Position numbers and translations under genes: made by a program. A stretch of DNA of 64,000 nucleotides from positions 248,001 through 312,000 of the forward strand of contig CANNEA010000002.1 of NCBI GenBank assembly GCA_947503525.1. The letters run 5' to 3'. A model generated the notes under the pieces. It saw only the letters and a list, made by a program, of their open reading frames with translations. It was not told the origin of the DNA and did not search any database. The DNA is from an uncultured Carboxylicivirga sp. Its GTDB lineage: Bacteria > Bacteroidota > Bacteroidia > Bacteroidales > Marinilabiliaceae. Positions 26,034 to 35,854 of this stretch are shown piece after piece (positions within the stretch are counted from its first letter, which is position 1; the number at the start of each line of letters is the position of its first letter).

Positions 26034-28565
26034 ATGAAGCGAAGTACAAGTACTTTCAGCCTATGGGCTGTTCTTGTTTTATGCCTAATGCCTTGGCATT
26101 TTCTTAATGCTCAGTACACCCTTACTGCAAGTGATGTAACATTGGATGGAGGCACTATAACGGCCTACCACAATAAAGACGCGAAAAGCATCATTATCCC
26201 CTCCAGTATTGATGGGCAAACTATTACAGCCATTGGTGAAGATGTATTCGAATTAAAATACCTCAAAGCGGTTCAGCTTCCTGCAACATTGACTTCAATT
26301 GGCAAAGGCGCCTTTAGGGTGAATCGCTTTACAGAACTCACTATACCTAATAGTGTAACTCAAATTGGCGAAAATGCATTTAGCTCGAATGGCTTAACAA
26401 ACCTTACTCTGCCTGATCAATTAGAACAAATTGAAAATAGTTCATTTGCATATAACGAGATTGCCAGTATTGCTATTCCGGCCAGTGTGACAAGTATTGG
26501 AGAACGCGCCTTTTATTCAAATGAATTAACAGCACTTGAACTTCCATCTACGGTACAAACCATTGGTGAGCATTCCTTTTCATCTAACAAGATTGCCAGT
26601 CTAAGCCTTTCATCGTCCATGGTAGGTGTTCCTAAATATGCTTTCTCAGGCAATAAGCTAACTGAATTAGTACTACCTAACTCAATAACATCACTGGGCA
26701 CAGGCGCCTTTAGTTCTAATTTATTTACGGAAATAACCATTCCAGGCACGCTTGTGGATATTGGTAGTTCGGTGTTTTTTGGAAACAAAATTACAAAGAT
26801 CACCTTTGAACAAGGTATAAAATCAATAGGAACAGAAGCCTTTGCCTATGGTAAATTAAACGAAGTTATCTTACCCGAAGGTCTGGAATCAATAGGGGAA
26901 AGAGCTTTTATTTCAAATCATATATCCAAGCTGCATATTCCTTCAACGGTAAAGCATATTGGCAATAGAGCTTTTAATCATAATCAAATTACAAGCATCA
27001 ATAATCAAACTGCTGATGGGATTATTTATGCACGTAAGGAGAATGGGGATGAGGATTTGACGACGATTATATCATATGGCGGTGTGTCTAAAGTGATTGA
27101 CTTTATACCAGAGGGGGTTTTATACATTAACAATGGGGCCTTTGCTAGTTCTTCGCTAAGCCAGGTTATTCTGCCATCCGCAATTATAGAGATAAGAGAA
27201 AGAGCCTTTGCCGATAATGTGATTACAGAGATCAATCTTCCTGAATCTCTTGAACGCATAGAGGCTCAAGTCTTCAAAGAAAATCAACTCACAAGCCTGA
27301 TTATTCCATCCAAAGTTGATAGCATAGGTCAATCTGCATTTAAGGAAAACCTGTTGACTTCAGTTCAATTAAAGGAAGGACTTCGGTCTATTGGTATAGG
27401 TGCCTTTCAGGGTAATATGATTAAAGAAATTGATCTTTCAAATTCGGTAACACATATTGGCGGCGGCGCTTTTTTCGAAAATCAAATAAGCGCCTTAACA
27501 CTGCCTAACAACCTGAAGATTATTGAAAGAGCAACTTTCGGCAACAACCGTCTAAGCGAAATTACAATTCCACCATCAGTGCGTGTTATTGGAGGATATG
27601 CTTTTAGTAATAATAAATTGGCAAGTATAGATATACCAAACTCAGTTACCGTGTTAGGCTTTAACTCATTCAGCAATAATGAGCTGACAGATATTAGTTT
27701 ATCTACTTCACTAACAGAAATACAGTCTGACGCTTTTGCTAATAATCTTTTGGAAGAAGTTACCATACCTGAGAATATTGAAATTATTAAATGGAGAGCT
27801 TTTGCGTATAATAAGTTGAGTAAAGTAAACCTATCAGTGGGTCTTGACCGAATAGAAAAACAAGCTTTCGCCAATAATAATTTGCAAGAGCTTATTTTAC
27901 CTAATTCATTAACTTATATAGGTCTGCTGGCTTTTGAAGAAAATCCTTTACCAAGTGTTATCCTACCCAATGTTGAAAAAGAGGACCTTACCTTTATTGC
28001 CTGGTGGAATTCACCACAACACGACAGGTTTGAAGGAGGAAGCAGCATTAGTAATTGGCTAACTGTATACAGAGCAGGATTTGATTATACAGGAGGCGAT
28101 CATTATTATCTGGGATTTAATGTATTGTTTAATTCAGAACCTGTATGGGGAGCAACCATATCCATAGATAATAGAAGATTGACCACTGATATACAAGGTG
28201 AAGCATCATTAAATATTCAAGAAGGTGAAAATATTCCTTATAGCGTTGCTATTGATGGTTTTGAGCCTGTAACAGGTGAGGTATCGATAATTGACAAAGG
28301 CCTAACAATAGACATTAATCTGGTAAGTACTGCTTTACCAAGATTAGAAGAAACCAATATTAAGCTTTACCCTAATCCAACAAACGCATGGCTTAACATT
28401 GCTGAAGTCAATAACAAGAACCTAAGTATATACAATATGAATGGTGTATTGATATGGCAAAAACAAAAAGCAGATCGTATTGAGCGAATATCGGTTCAAG
28501 GCTGGCCAATGGGCATATACTTGCTGCGTGTAGATAATCACATTAGTAAGTTTATTGTGCATTAA
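26034..28565 (+). CDS. BspA-like leucine-rich-repeat surface protein with T9SS signal
   Basis: The 843-residue secreted protein has a signal peptide (about 1-27), then about 25 LRR_5 (BspA/Treponema type) repeats of 23 residues. The pattern is I-G-x-x-A-F-x-x-N-x-L-T-x-[LI]-x-[LI]-P. A short non-repeat insertion breaks the array near residue 330. A carboxypeptidase-regulatory-like beta domain follows at about 690-765, then a type A T9SS sorting domain from L-Y-P-N-P-T to the C-terminal F-I-V-H. BspA-type proteins bind host or matrix molecules. Here the probable role is surface adhesion. It lies downstream of the LytS/LytTR pair. Confidence 0.94.
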   Translation: MKRSTSTFSLWAVLVLCLMPWHFLNAQYTLTASDVTLDGGTITAYHNKDAKSIIIPSSIDGQTITAIGEDVFELKYLKAVQLPATLTSIGKGAFRVNRFTELTIPNSVTQIGENAFSSNGLTNLTLPDQLEQIENSSFAYNEIASIAIPASVTSIGERAFYSNELTALELPSTVQTIGEHSFSSNKIASLSLSSSMVGVPKYAFSGNKLTELVLPNSITSLGTGAFSSNLFTEITIPGTLVDIGSSVFFGNKITKITFEQGIKSIGTEAFAYGKLNEVILPEGLESIGERAFISNHISKLHIPSTVKHIGNRAFNHNQITSINNQTADGIIYARKENGDEDLTTIISYGGVSKVIDFIPEGVLYINNGAFASSSLSQVILPSAIIEIRERAFADNVITEINLPESLERIEAQVFKENQLTSLIIPSKVDSIGQSAFKENLLTSVQLKEGLRSIGIGAFQGNMIKEIDLSNSVTHIGGGAFFENQISALTLPNNLKIIERATFGNNRLSEITIPPSVRVIGGYAFSNNKLASIDIPNSVTVLGFNSFSNNELTDISLSTSLTEIQSDAFANNLLEEVTIPENIEIIKWRAFAYNKLSKVNLSVGLDRIEKQAFANNNLQELILPNSLTYIGLLAFEENPLPSVILPNVEKEDLTFIAWWNSPQHDRFEGGSSISNWLTVYRAGFDYTGGDHYYLGFNVLFNSEPVWGATISIDNRRLTTDIQGEASLNIQEGENIPYSVAIDGFEPVTGEVSIIDKGLTIDINLVSTALPRLEETNIKLYPNPTNAWLNIAEVNNKNLSIYNMNGVLIWQKQKADRIERISVQGWPMGIYLLRVDNHISKFIVH

Positions 28566-28574
28566 GATGGTAAG

Positions 28575-28610
28575 GATCGCATCTTTCTTTATTCCTGAAG
28601 AGATGCGATC
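28575..28610 (+). terminator. Hairpin after the LRR gene
   Basis: A perfect 10-bp stem GATCGCATCT/AGATGCGATC with a 16-nt loop starts 9 nt past the stop. No T tract follows, so termination is likely but not typical. Confidence 0.55.
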
Positions 28611-29234
28611 TGTATTACTAATACTTAACTGTGTAGCAACATTGTTGTAAGGGTAGACAAAGCCTTCAATCAGTCAATTGCTAAAGGATGCTGCGCCAAA
28701 TAAGATGCCTTAACTGTCCTCCTCCGATTGTTGCAATTTAAACTAAGCTCCTGCAAACACGTGGCCCTTGATGCTTTTGTAATAAAAAAGGACCTTGTAC
28801 TATTCATCACCAATCGATCAAGTAAGTAATCACTTGCTCTAACCATCTTCCGCAAGCTTCGCTTTAGCTAATAAGCTTCCTGGAAGCACCTCTGTAAGTG
28901 TACAGTTCTAGTTTCAGGAGCTTATGTGTTACTCTATACACCTACAGTAGTGGTATCAAGAAGCTGAAACAAGCTTTGTACACTTACATTAATGCAAACC
29001 AGGATGTGATTTGCTTCGCTGTAGGGCTGCATAAGTACAAAACAAAGCCTGGTTTGTAGAATTGTAGGCCCTCATTTGTGCAAAAAGGAGCTGGTCTGTA
29101 CCTCTATATCAATACAGAGGAGCAACAAAGGAGCTGCTTGCCCATTCTGCACTCCTTCGGTAAAGTACTTTAGGAGCTGATTAAAGCAGCGTAAAGTGAT
29201 ATTTTGGTCCTTAGCATCGAAGCTTATGCGTAAT
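28611..29234. repeat. Gene-poor block of imperfect inverted repeats
   Basis: No convincing gene is found in this stretch. Instead: an inverted repeat at 28894-28987 with 11-bp perfect outer arms (28894-28904 with 28977-28987), symmetrical 6-nt internal loops and a 7-bp inner stem (28911-28917 with 28964-28970); a 9-bp inverted repeat CAAACCAGG/CCTGGTTTG at 28995-29003 and 29048-29056; a 20-nt palindrome at 29101-29120 with one mismatch; and a GGAGCTG heptamer at 29087, 29130 and 29173, spaced exactly 43 nt. GCTTCGCT plus TAG occurs twice as a direct repeat (near 28857 and 29013). The block may be a decayed mobile or structured-RNA element. Confidence 0.6.
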
Positions 29235-29270
29235 ACAAAAGCCCTGATAAACGTTTTTACCAGGGCTTTA
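29235..29270 (-). terminator. Terminator of the TonB receptor gene
   Basis: A 9-bp stem AAAGCCCTG/CAGGGCTTT followed by TTTTG on the minus strand, about 55 nt past the receptor stop codon. Confidence 0.82.
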
Positions 29271-29290
29271 TTCCAAAATATTAAATAGAA

Positions 29291-29311
29291 TTGATTCAAT
29301 TATTGAATCAA
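29291..29311. repeat. AT-rich palindrome
   Basis: TTGATTCAA and its exact reverse complement flank 3 nt, 15 nt past the receptor stop. It may be part of the 3' end of the transcript. Confidence 0.5.
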
Positions 29312-29325
29312 AAAGGACTCTCTGT

Positions 29326-31734
29326 TTATAGTCGGTTTAACTCATCAGCAGAGCCATGAGACCGTTGTTGATGGTCTTTTACGTTTCTGTTGCCTAAAGG
29401 GATAGAAAGGCTGATACGATATACCGGGCTCGGGGCCTGCCATTTGAAATCATAACTCATGCCTTCCTCGGGCACATTTGCGTTCAACACCCATCGATTA
29501 CTATTCTGAAAAATATCTGCCACATTTAAAACCAGTACTGCGCCATTTTTAAATTTATGCTGAAGCCCCAAATCCAAGGAAGAAATCCGTGCAATCTCTG
29601 TTGCCCCATCCATATAATTAGAATTATACATGTAATTTAATTCGGCTATCCAGTTATCAATAATTTCAAAGCTATGATTCATACTAAAATTGAAATTATT
29701 GGATATGACCTGGTAGGATTTATTCATGATAGCTGCCGTTTCATTTCTATGGTAGGCCAAAAGATTGTAATTACTCTCCCACCTGTTACTTATGTTCCAG
29801 GGCAGCGCAATGCTTAATACAAATACCTGGCTTTTAAATCCCTGACTTGGGGCAATCAACATCAATTGCCGATTCACATCCTTAGCGGGTTGCCAGGTAA
29901 ATACCGGATCATCAGTATAGGTATACTCCAAGCCAATATGTAACCTTTGGTGCCTGTAGTTGAGCTTAAACTGACTTGAGTATGATGGGCTCAGCTTTGG
30001 ATTACCCGTAAAAAGGGTATTCCGATTAAAGAAATAGAAATAGGGTGCCAACTGCAAAAAACCAGGGCGTTGAATCCTTTGCGCAAAAGTGCCATTGAGT
30101 TCATTATCTTCATTAATGGAATAGTTAATAAAAAGGTTGGGGAACAAACGTCCCTGGGTGTAATCCAACACTACACCTTCATCACTACTATTCATTAAAA
30201 TGCTATAATTCTCATAACGCACACCTCCTTTAAGTAAGAGCTTTGTAGTCGACTTCCAATCCAACGAGGCATAGGCTGCATAAATATTTTCATCCATGGT
30301 ATACCTGCGGGTAAATTGGTCTTGAGCCACATATCGCTCATCTTCCAATTGCGCCACACTAACATCATTTTCAAAACCTGAATAGGTATATTTTAAGCCA
30401 CTCTCAAGCTTTAAATTATCCTCAATCTGAATTTCCAAATCAGCTTTAGCAACATGAATATTAAGCGGCGTTTGGGCCTGCGACTTGGCGTATGTCTCAT
30501 CTTCATTGCCGCTATCTTCTGTTACAATAGTATGATAATGGGTTGGATTATTGCGATACACATGTACATAATCGTAATCAACATTCAATGTGATGTACTC
30601 AGTGAAATCATGATTGAGATAGACATTATAAAGGCTTCGTAGCATATTATTTACCTCATCGCTATAGGTCCATTCGTTAGATGTAAAGGCATCACTCGCA
30701 CTTAGAGTGGTGGCAGTGGAGTTCATGGTGTAATCCCGATTATAAAAATTAAAGCGAAAACCCAATTCTGTTCCTGGATGAAAGCGATAAGCTATACCTA
30801 AATCGCCATTATACAATGCTGTTCTGGTTTGACGCTGAGCATTCATATTTGATTTTACCAGACCAGATAGATAATCAAAGTCAGAATTTAGCACTACTAT
30901 GGGATCGCGTAAGTCCACATTGGCTGAGGCATTGGCGTAGACCGACAACTTCCCCTTCTTCAGGTTAAAGTTAAGACTAGCGCCATACTTAGGTCGCTCT
31001 CCTAATCCTCCAAAAACGGTTCCTCTGCCTTTGAATCCATCCGCCACATCATCCAGCATTTTAATATTGATAATGCCGGCTACTCCCTGGGCATCAAACT
31101 TTGAAGGCGGTGTGGTAATCAACTCAATCTCTTTAATATTAGCAGCTGGCATACCTTCAAGCAAACTAATTAAATCACCGGCTTCCATCCTCACCTCCTT
31201 ATCATTAATCATAACTATAACACCATCTCTCCCTTGCAAACTCAATTGACCTGTAGCGCGATTAACATTTACATTAGGCGATTTATTAAGGACATTCAGA
31301 GCTGTATTACCCGCATTGGTAACGCTACTCTTCACATTTACCACTACCCTGTCGATTTTTTGCTCAAATAATGGCACCCGTGATTTAACGACGATCTCAT
31401 TCAGAGCTATCTTATCCTCTTCAAGAATAATAGTGCCCAATTCAACCTCTTGCCCATCATTATTTATTAAAATGTCAGAGGCATTATATCCAATATAGCT
31501 CACTGACGCATATACCGATCCCTGATGCTGATATGGTATGGAGAACAAACCCTCTAAATCGCTAATGCCACCTTGCACCAGACTTGAGTCAGCCTGATTG
31601 AGAATAAGAATATTGGCAAAAGGAATGGGTTCATTCGACTTGCTAAGTACACGCCCATTTACAGTAGTTTGAGCAAATGTTATCTGAAACACTGCACTTA
31701 TCAATAAGGTAAAAACAAATAATAATCGTTTCAT
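29326..31734 (-). CDS. TonB-dependent receptor family protein
   Basis: The ATG at 31734 gives an 802-residue precursor with a signal peptide ending near T-F-A-Q (residue 22). The upstream in-frame extension to 31809 would bury it. A carboxypeptidase-regulatory-like domain covers about 24-105 (T-V-N-G-R-V-L, G-L-F-S-I-P). A plug domain follows (V-V-N-V-K-S-S-V and G-V-A-G-I-I-N-I-K-M). The rest is an outer-membrane barrel of the OMP_b-brl_3 (PF14905) type. No SusD gene is present, so it is not a classical SusCD pair. The ligand is unknown; siderophore, peptide or metal uptake are all possible. Confidence 0.92.
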   Translation of the reverse strand: MKRLLFVFTLLISAVFQITFAQTTVNGRVLSKSNEPIPFANILILNQADSSLVQGGISDLEGLFSIPYQHQGSVYASVSYIGYNASDILINNDGQEVELGTIILEEDKIALNEIVVKSRVPLFEQKIDRVVVNVKSSVTNAGNTALNVLNKSPNVNVNRATGQLSLQGRDGVIVMINDKEVRMEAGDLISLLEGMPAANIKEIELITTPPSKFDAQGVAGIINIKMLDDVADGFKGRGTVFGGLGERPKYGASLNFNLKKGKLSVYANASANVDLRDPIVVLNSDFDYLSGLVKSNMNAQRQTRTALYNGDLGIAYRFHPGTELGFRFNFYNRDYTMNSTATTLSASDAFTSNEWTYSDEVNNMLRSLYNVYLNHDFTEYITLNVDYDYVHVYRNNPTHYHTIVTEDSGNEDETYAKSQAQTPLNIHVAKADLEIQIEDNLKLESGLKYTYSGFENDVSVAQLEDERYVAQDQFTRRYTMDENIYAAYASLDWKSTTKLLLKGGVRYENYSILMNSSDEGVVLDYTQGRLFPNLFINYSINEDNELNGTFAQRIQRPGFLQLAPYFYFFNRNTLFTGNPKLSPSYSSQFKLNYRHQRLHIGLEYTYTDDPVFTWQPAKDVNRQLMLIAPSQGFKSQVFVLSIALPWNISNRWESNYNLLAYHRNETAAIMNKSYQVISNNFNFSMNHSFEIIDNWIAELNYMYNSNYMDGATEIARISSLDLGLQHKFKNGAVLVLNVADIFQNSNRWVLNANVPEEGMSYDFKWQAPSPVYRISLSIPLGNRNVKDHQQRSHGSADELNRL

Positions 31735-32002
31735 AGTTGGTGGTTTGGAAGTAAAAGTATGCGCTAATCCAATACAAAATTTTCTAAGTCTACCAGCTGG
31801 TAAAGTCACAAGTCATTTACTATTCTGGCGGCGCTAAATACCCTTAGTCGTGCTTGCTTTCATTTTCGTCCCCATCAAATCATGATTAGTCGATACACAC
31901 CTTTTAAACCTTTGTTGAATATGCCGATTGGCAAATGAGCAATACAGTCCTCAGCATTTAGTATCATTTCTTTATCTTAGCCCTACTAAATCGTACATCC
32001 TA

Positions 32003-33043
32003 ATGAAATATCTGTTCCTTAGTGTTGCATTTTCCTGCCTTCAATGGCTTAGTGCACAAAGCATCAATTTTAAATCCAACATACTTGGTGAACATCGCAC
32101 TGTATGGATAAGCACGCCCCAGAATCTTGATGAACAGAAGCAAACCTGCATATACCTAATCGGAGCTCGGGCCAACGATTTTCGAGCCAGCATTTTACAA
32201 GATGAGTTTATTTGCATTGGTATAGAAAGCCAAGACATTAAAGCCGATTTTCTAAAGGAAGAAGATAGGAAGCAATACCTGAGTTTTTTAACACAAGAGT
32301 TAATACCATATGTCGATGGCCTTTACCCTACTATTGGTTCTCGGTTTATTTCAGGTCATTCCTTAGCAGGAGCTTTAGTTATTGAAGCTTTAATAAAAGC
32401 GCCTCAAGCATATTCCTTCTACATTGCTACTAGTCCAGCTTTGCATTCAATTAATTGTGCTTCCATTGATTCCACACAATACTCACATCTCAAAGGGCTC
32501 TATTTTAATATTGGCAGCAAAGAAAATTATCCCCAATTGTCAGCTTCCAATCATGCCTTGCATTTTAAATTGGATTCACTAAAGACTAAAAACCTGCAAT
32601 GGAAATTTGAGGTAATGAAGGATGAAACACATGAAACCAATGCCTATACCGGCTTTTGTCGTGCCTTAACCTACTACCGTTCCTTAACGGCCTTGCCTGA
32701 TAGTTTACGTGGTGAATCCATTGATAAGATCATTACCTATACCAATTCACTTCAAAATCAATATGGAGTATCGATAACACTTAATGAAAAAGTGGTGATG
32801 TCGAATATTCTTATCAACTTGGATGCACGAAATTATGGACACGTTCAATCAGCCATGCACTATTTGGCCAATAACTACAGCCAATTTTTTAGTGAGGAGG
32901 CCAAAGTAATGTTTGAAATCATTGAGTTTATTGAGAAGCGGGGTAAAAAGGACATTGCCCTTGACCTTTTTCAAGTTCTGGAGGAAAAGACAGATCATCC
33001 CTCAGCCGAAATTAAAGTTATTGAATTGAAAAGAGGGTATTAA
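32003..33043 (+). CDS. Secreted esterase (alpha/beta hydrolase, Esterase-D-like)
   Basis: Beginning at the ATG at 32003 gives 346 residues with a signal peptide ending at L-S-A-Q (about 18). The fold is that of putative esterases (PF00756): V-W-I-S-T-P near residue 35, nucleophile elbow S-G-H-S-L-A-G and a D-E-T-H-E-T histidine motif. The C-terminal 100 residues are helical, possibly TPR-like. Relatives include siderophore esterases, which would fit the divergent TonB receptor gene 268 nt away; that link is inference. The following gene begins 2 nt later. Confidence 0.84.
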   Translation: MKYLFLSVAFSCLQWLSAQSINFKSNILGEHRTVWISTPQNLDEQKQTCIYLIGARANDFRASILQDEFICIGIESQDIKADFLKEEDRKQYLSFLTQELIPYVDGLYPTIGSRFISGHSLAGALVIEALIKAPQAYSFYIATSPALHSINCASIDSTQYSHLKGLYFNIGSKENYPQLSASNHALHFKLDSLKTKNLQWKFEVMKDETHETNAYTGFCRALTYYRSLTALPDSLRGESIDKIITYTNSLQNQYGVSITLNEKVVMSNILINLDARNYGHVQSAMHYLANNYSQFFSEEAKVMFEIIEFIEKRGKKDIALDLFQVLEEKTDHPSAEIKVIELKRGY

Positions 33044-33045
33044 GG

Positions 33046-33768
33046 ATGAGGCTTTCAACACTTTTATTCTTTCTATTTACTCTTTTTTTCGCCACTGGTC
33101 AAAACTCCAACCTCATCCATTTTACAAAAAAGGAATGTGATCAAAGCGTAAGCATAGAGCGAATAAGAGAACGTATTTCTAACATTCAATTAAAAAATGA
33201 TAGCTTATTCATTCAATTAGCGTTTATTGCCAACTGTGCTTATACAGATTGGCATTATGCTGATGCAGTATTTAATAATGATACCCTTCATCTGACATAT
33301 GGTTACCCCGAAAAGATAGTAAGCGACATTTCCGAAAATGGCGACACTATTATTTACTACAACTTATCACTTGATGAATGTAATTGCTATTTCGAATGCG
33401 AATATGTTTTAGCAGGTATTACTTCCATAAAATTTCCTATAACCTTCAATAATAGATTGATCATTTACTCAAAAGAAAAATATAAGACTTATCCTATTCG
33501 CTATCAAATACTACGAGGAGACACAATCAACTTAATTGATAAACATGGCTTTAAACAAGGCAAATGGCTTTTCCAAACGAATGATAGTGTGACATTTATT
33601 AATCGAACCTATCAGAATGATACTATAGTCGTTGGAGCTGATTACAAGTATCATCATAATGGTGAAATAAAATCGATAACAAACTGGGAAAATGATAATT
33701 ATAAATCCTACAAAGAGTATAATATTGACGGCCAATTAATAAAAAATCAATTAAGCCCTTTCGAATAG
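33046..33768 (+). CDS. Secreted protein with MORN-like repeats
   Basis: The 240-residue product has a signal peptide (about 1-17). Its C-terminal 70 residues carry YwqK/MORN_2-like strands, such as K-H-G-F-K-Q-G-K-W-L-F and H-N-G-E-I-K-S-I. The N-terminal part contains four conserved-looking Cys residues (C27 and the C-N-C-Y-F-E-C cluster). No enzyme motif is visible. It starts 2 nt after the esterase gene and is surely co-transcribed. Confidence 0.75.
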   Translation: MRLSTLLFFLFTLFFATGQNSNLIHFTKKECDQSVSIERIRERISNIQLKNDSLFIQLAFIANCAYTDWHYADAVFNNDTLHLTYGYPEKIVSDISENGDTIIYYNLSLDECNCYFECEYVLAGITSIKFPITFNNRLIIYSKEKYKTYPIRYQILRGDTINLIDKHGFKQGKWLFQTNDSVTFINRTYQNDTIVVGADYKYHHNGEIKSITNWENDNYKSYKEYNIDGQLIKNQLSPFE

Positions 33769-33834
33769 TTTCTGGAATTCAGTTCAATGGTTCAATATTT
33801 GTTAGATATCAAACAACTAACAAAACCTTGAATA

Positions 33835-34134
33835 ATGAAAACTATACTTTTAATTATCAGCCTTAGCCTATCCATGCTTAAAGTAAATGCTCAAAAAGAA
33901 GGCCAATACATTGCACTAAAAATTGATTCAATAGCCAAAGCAAATGATGTTACCTTGGCCTATTTGTTTCATGGAGCGGGTTTATTAGACGATAAGGGTA
34001 ATGATAAATTAGTAATAGAAGCCCCCTTCCTTATTTGGCATGATTGCTATTATAACCTAAATCAAATTAAGCGTTTCCAAATAGTTGAGCGAAAGAGAAA
34101 AAAAGAAAAAATTATGTACTTCTATTTTAATTAA
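33835..34134 (+). CDS. Small secreted protein of unknown function
   Basis: The 99-residue precursor has a signal peptide ending near V-N-A-Q (residue 20), leaving a mature domain of about 79 residues with a basic R-K-R-K-K-E-K cluster near the end. No family is recognised. It lies 66 nt after the MORN-like gene and may be the third member of that transcript. Confidence 0.6.
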   Translation: MKTILLIISLSLSMLKVNAQKEGQYIALKIDSIAKANDVTLAYLFHGAGLLDDKGNDKLVIEAPFLIWHDCYYNLNQIKRFQIVERKRKKEKIMYFYFN

Positions 34135-34368
34135 AGCATTAGTTATAAAAAACGTTCCTTAAGGGATATGTATACTTGAAGACATTTCTGTAACTAATCT
34201 CTTAATTATCCTACTAAAATGTAAGAAAGATAAAGATCTTATTAAGGCATTTATCTGAAATAGAAACAACTCATCAATTTGGCACTCTATTGGTATTCTT
34301 CATTAAATAGCATTGGCATTAATAAATACCAAATGCTAATTATTAAATTCACGCTGTATTTTTCATCT

Positions 34369-35127
34369 ATGAAGAAACTATCTTACATATTACTTGGGTT
34401 ATTAGTAGGTTTAATGCTGCAATGCAATTCACCTCGCCAAAAACAAGAAAAGTTAGTGGTATTTGCCGCCTCTAGCTTAAGCACTGTAATGGCTGAGCTG
34501 GCCGATTCATTTACGGTCAATCAAAATATCGAGATCAAGTTTAATTTAGGCTCAAGTGGCACCTTAGCAAGACAAATAGAACATGGGGCTCAAGCCGATG
34601 TCTATCTTTCGGCAAATATGAACTGGGTAAACTATCTGGATAAAAAAAGTTTGCTTAGTGACGAATATCAGACCACAGTAGCCTATAATCAATTGGTGTT
34701 GGTGGCGCATTTAGATCAAGCCAAAACTACCTTAGATAGTATTGAACTAGGCGACTTAATAAAGAATAAGCAAGTGGCCATAGGTGATCCATTGCATGTT
34801 CCAGCCGGTATATATGCTAAGCAAGTCATTAATTATTATCATCTCAACTCCGGTTCTGAATTTCAGTTGCTAAAAGCAAAAGATGTCAGATCAGCTTTGA
34901 CATTGGTAGAACTCGGTGAAGCTCAATTTGGGATAGTGTATCAAACCGATGCCTTACTTTCCAAAAAGGTTATTAGCATTTATGAGTTCCCATCTGAATC
35001 GCATCATACTATCGAATATGGACTCGGGCTATGTGCGGCAAACAAACCTGCTAAATCCTTTTATAACTATCTCCTAAAATCGCCAAAGGCCAAAGCTATT
35101 TGGCTGAAACATGGATTTAAACTCTAA
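34369..35127 (+). CDS. modA: Molybdate ABC transporter substrate-binding lipoprotein
   Basis: The ATG at 34369 gives 252 residues with a lipobox L-M-L-Q-C (Cys19), so it is membrane-tethered. The family signatures are F-A-A-S-S-L, F-N-L-G-S-S-G-T-L, A-D-V-Y-L-S-A-N and G-I-V-Y-Q-T-D-A, which form the oxyanion pocket of ModA. Tungstate or sulfate binding cannot be excluded by eye. It is the first gene of modABC; modB begins 19 nt downstream. The longer TTG-initiated frame from 34279 is rejected. Confidence 0.94.
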   Translation: MKKLSYILLGLLVGLMLQCNSPRQKQEKLVVFAASSLSTVMAELADSFTVNQNIEIKFNLGSSGTLARQIEHGAQADVYLSANMNWVNYLDKKSLLSDEYQTTVAYNQLVLVAHLDQAKTTLDSIELGDLIKNKQVAIGDPLHVPAGIYAKQVINYYHLNSGSEFQLLKAKDVRSALTLVELGEAQFGIVYQTDALLSKKVISIYEFPSESHHTIEYGLGLCAANKPAKSFYNYLLKSPKAKAIWLKHGFKL

Positions 35128-35146
35128 GTAATTATTATATTCGAAT

Positions 35147-35854
35147 ATGCTAAACGAATTATTCAGCTTTAACAATGCAGAGGTAGAAGCCATATGGTTA
35201 TCACTTAAAGTGGCATTTTACTGCTCGCTTATAGCGCTACCATTGGCTATTCTGGCTGGATATTTCTTAGCCCGAAACGAATTTAGAGGCAAGGCCATTA
35301 TAGAGAGTCTGATTCATTTGCCTTTGGTTATGCCACCTGTAACGACAGGTTATCTTCTTTTATTGGCATTCGGATCAAATTCCTGGTTTGGATCGTGGGT
35401 ATTCGAAACCTTTGGCATTCGATTGGCTTTTTCTTTTCAGGCAGCCGTAATAGCATCCATTTTTGTTTCCTTTCCTCTCATCGTTCGATCGGTCAGAACT
35501 GCCATGGAAATGATAGATACCGGCCTGGAAGATGCATCGCGACTACTAGGAGCAAGCCGAATAAAAACCTTTTTTAAAATAAGTGTTCCATTGGCTTTGC
35601 CCGGAATTATTTCTGGTGGAATTCTAGGTTTTGCACGCTCTTTAGGTGAATTTGGGGCCACTATTACTTTTGCAGGAAATATTGAAGGTGAAACACAAAC
35701 CTTACCTCTTGCTATATATGCTAAAATGCAAGTGCCTGGTCAGGAGTTGGGAACATTACGCTTAGTTTTGATTTCAGTTGTAATTTCATTTGTAGCCATG
35801 ACTCTTTCAGAGTGGTACATTAAAAAAATGAAATCGAAAACCGCAGGCCTATGA
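35147..35854 (+). CDS. modB: Molybdate ABC transporter permease
   Basis: The 235-residue protein has five to six membrane helices and the ABC-interaction (EAA) loop L-E-D-A-S-R-L-L-G-A-S followed by P-L-A-L-P-G-I. The typical ModB stretch S-L-G-E-F-G-A-T-I-T-F-A-G-N is intact. Its end overlaps modC by 4 nt, which couples translation. Confidence 0.95.
   Translation: MLNELFSFNNAEVEAIWLSLKVAFYCSLIALPLAILAGYFLARNEFRGKAIIESLIHLPLVMPPVTTGYLLLLAFGSNSWFGSWVFETFGIRLAFSFQAAVIASIFVSFPLIVRSVRTAMEMIDTGLEDASRLLGASRIKTFFKISVPLALPGIISGGILGFARSLGEFGATITFAGNIEGETQTLPLAIYAKMQVPGQELGTLRLVLISVVISFVAMTLSEWYIKKMKSKTAGL

Noticed and set aside
28670-28855. 61-residue minus-strand frame in the repeat block
   Set aside because: Low complexity of the surrounding repeats, no recognisable domain and no supportive context; it lies beside inverted repeats rather than like a gene.
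29072-29299. 75-residue minus-strand frame next to the TonB receptor
   Set aside because: It overlaps the terminator stem at 29235-29270 and the 20-nt palindrome, and has no domain signal.
31735-31809. N-terminal extension of the TonB receptor
   Set aside because: It would precede the signal peptide that starts at 31734.
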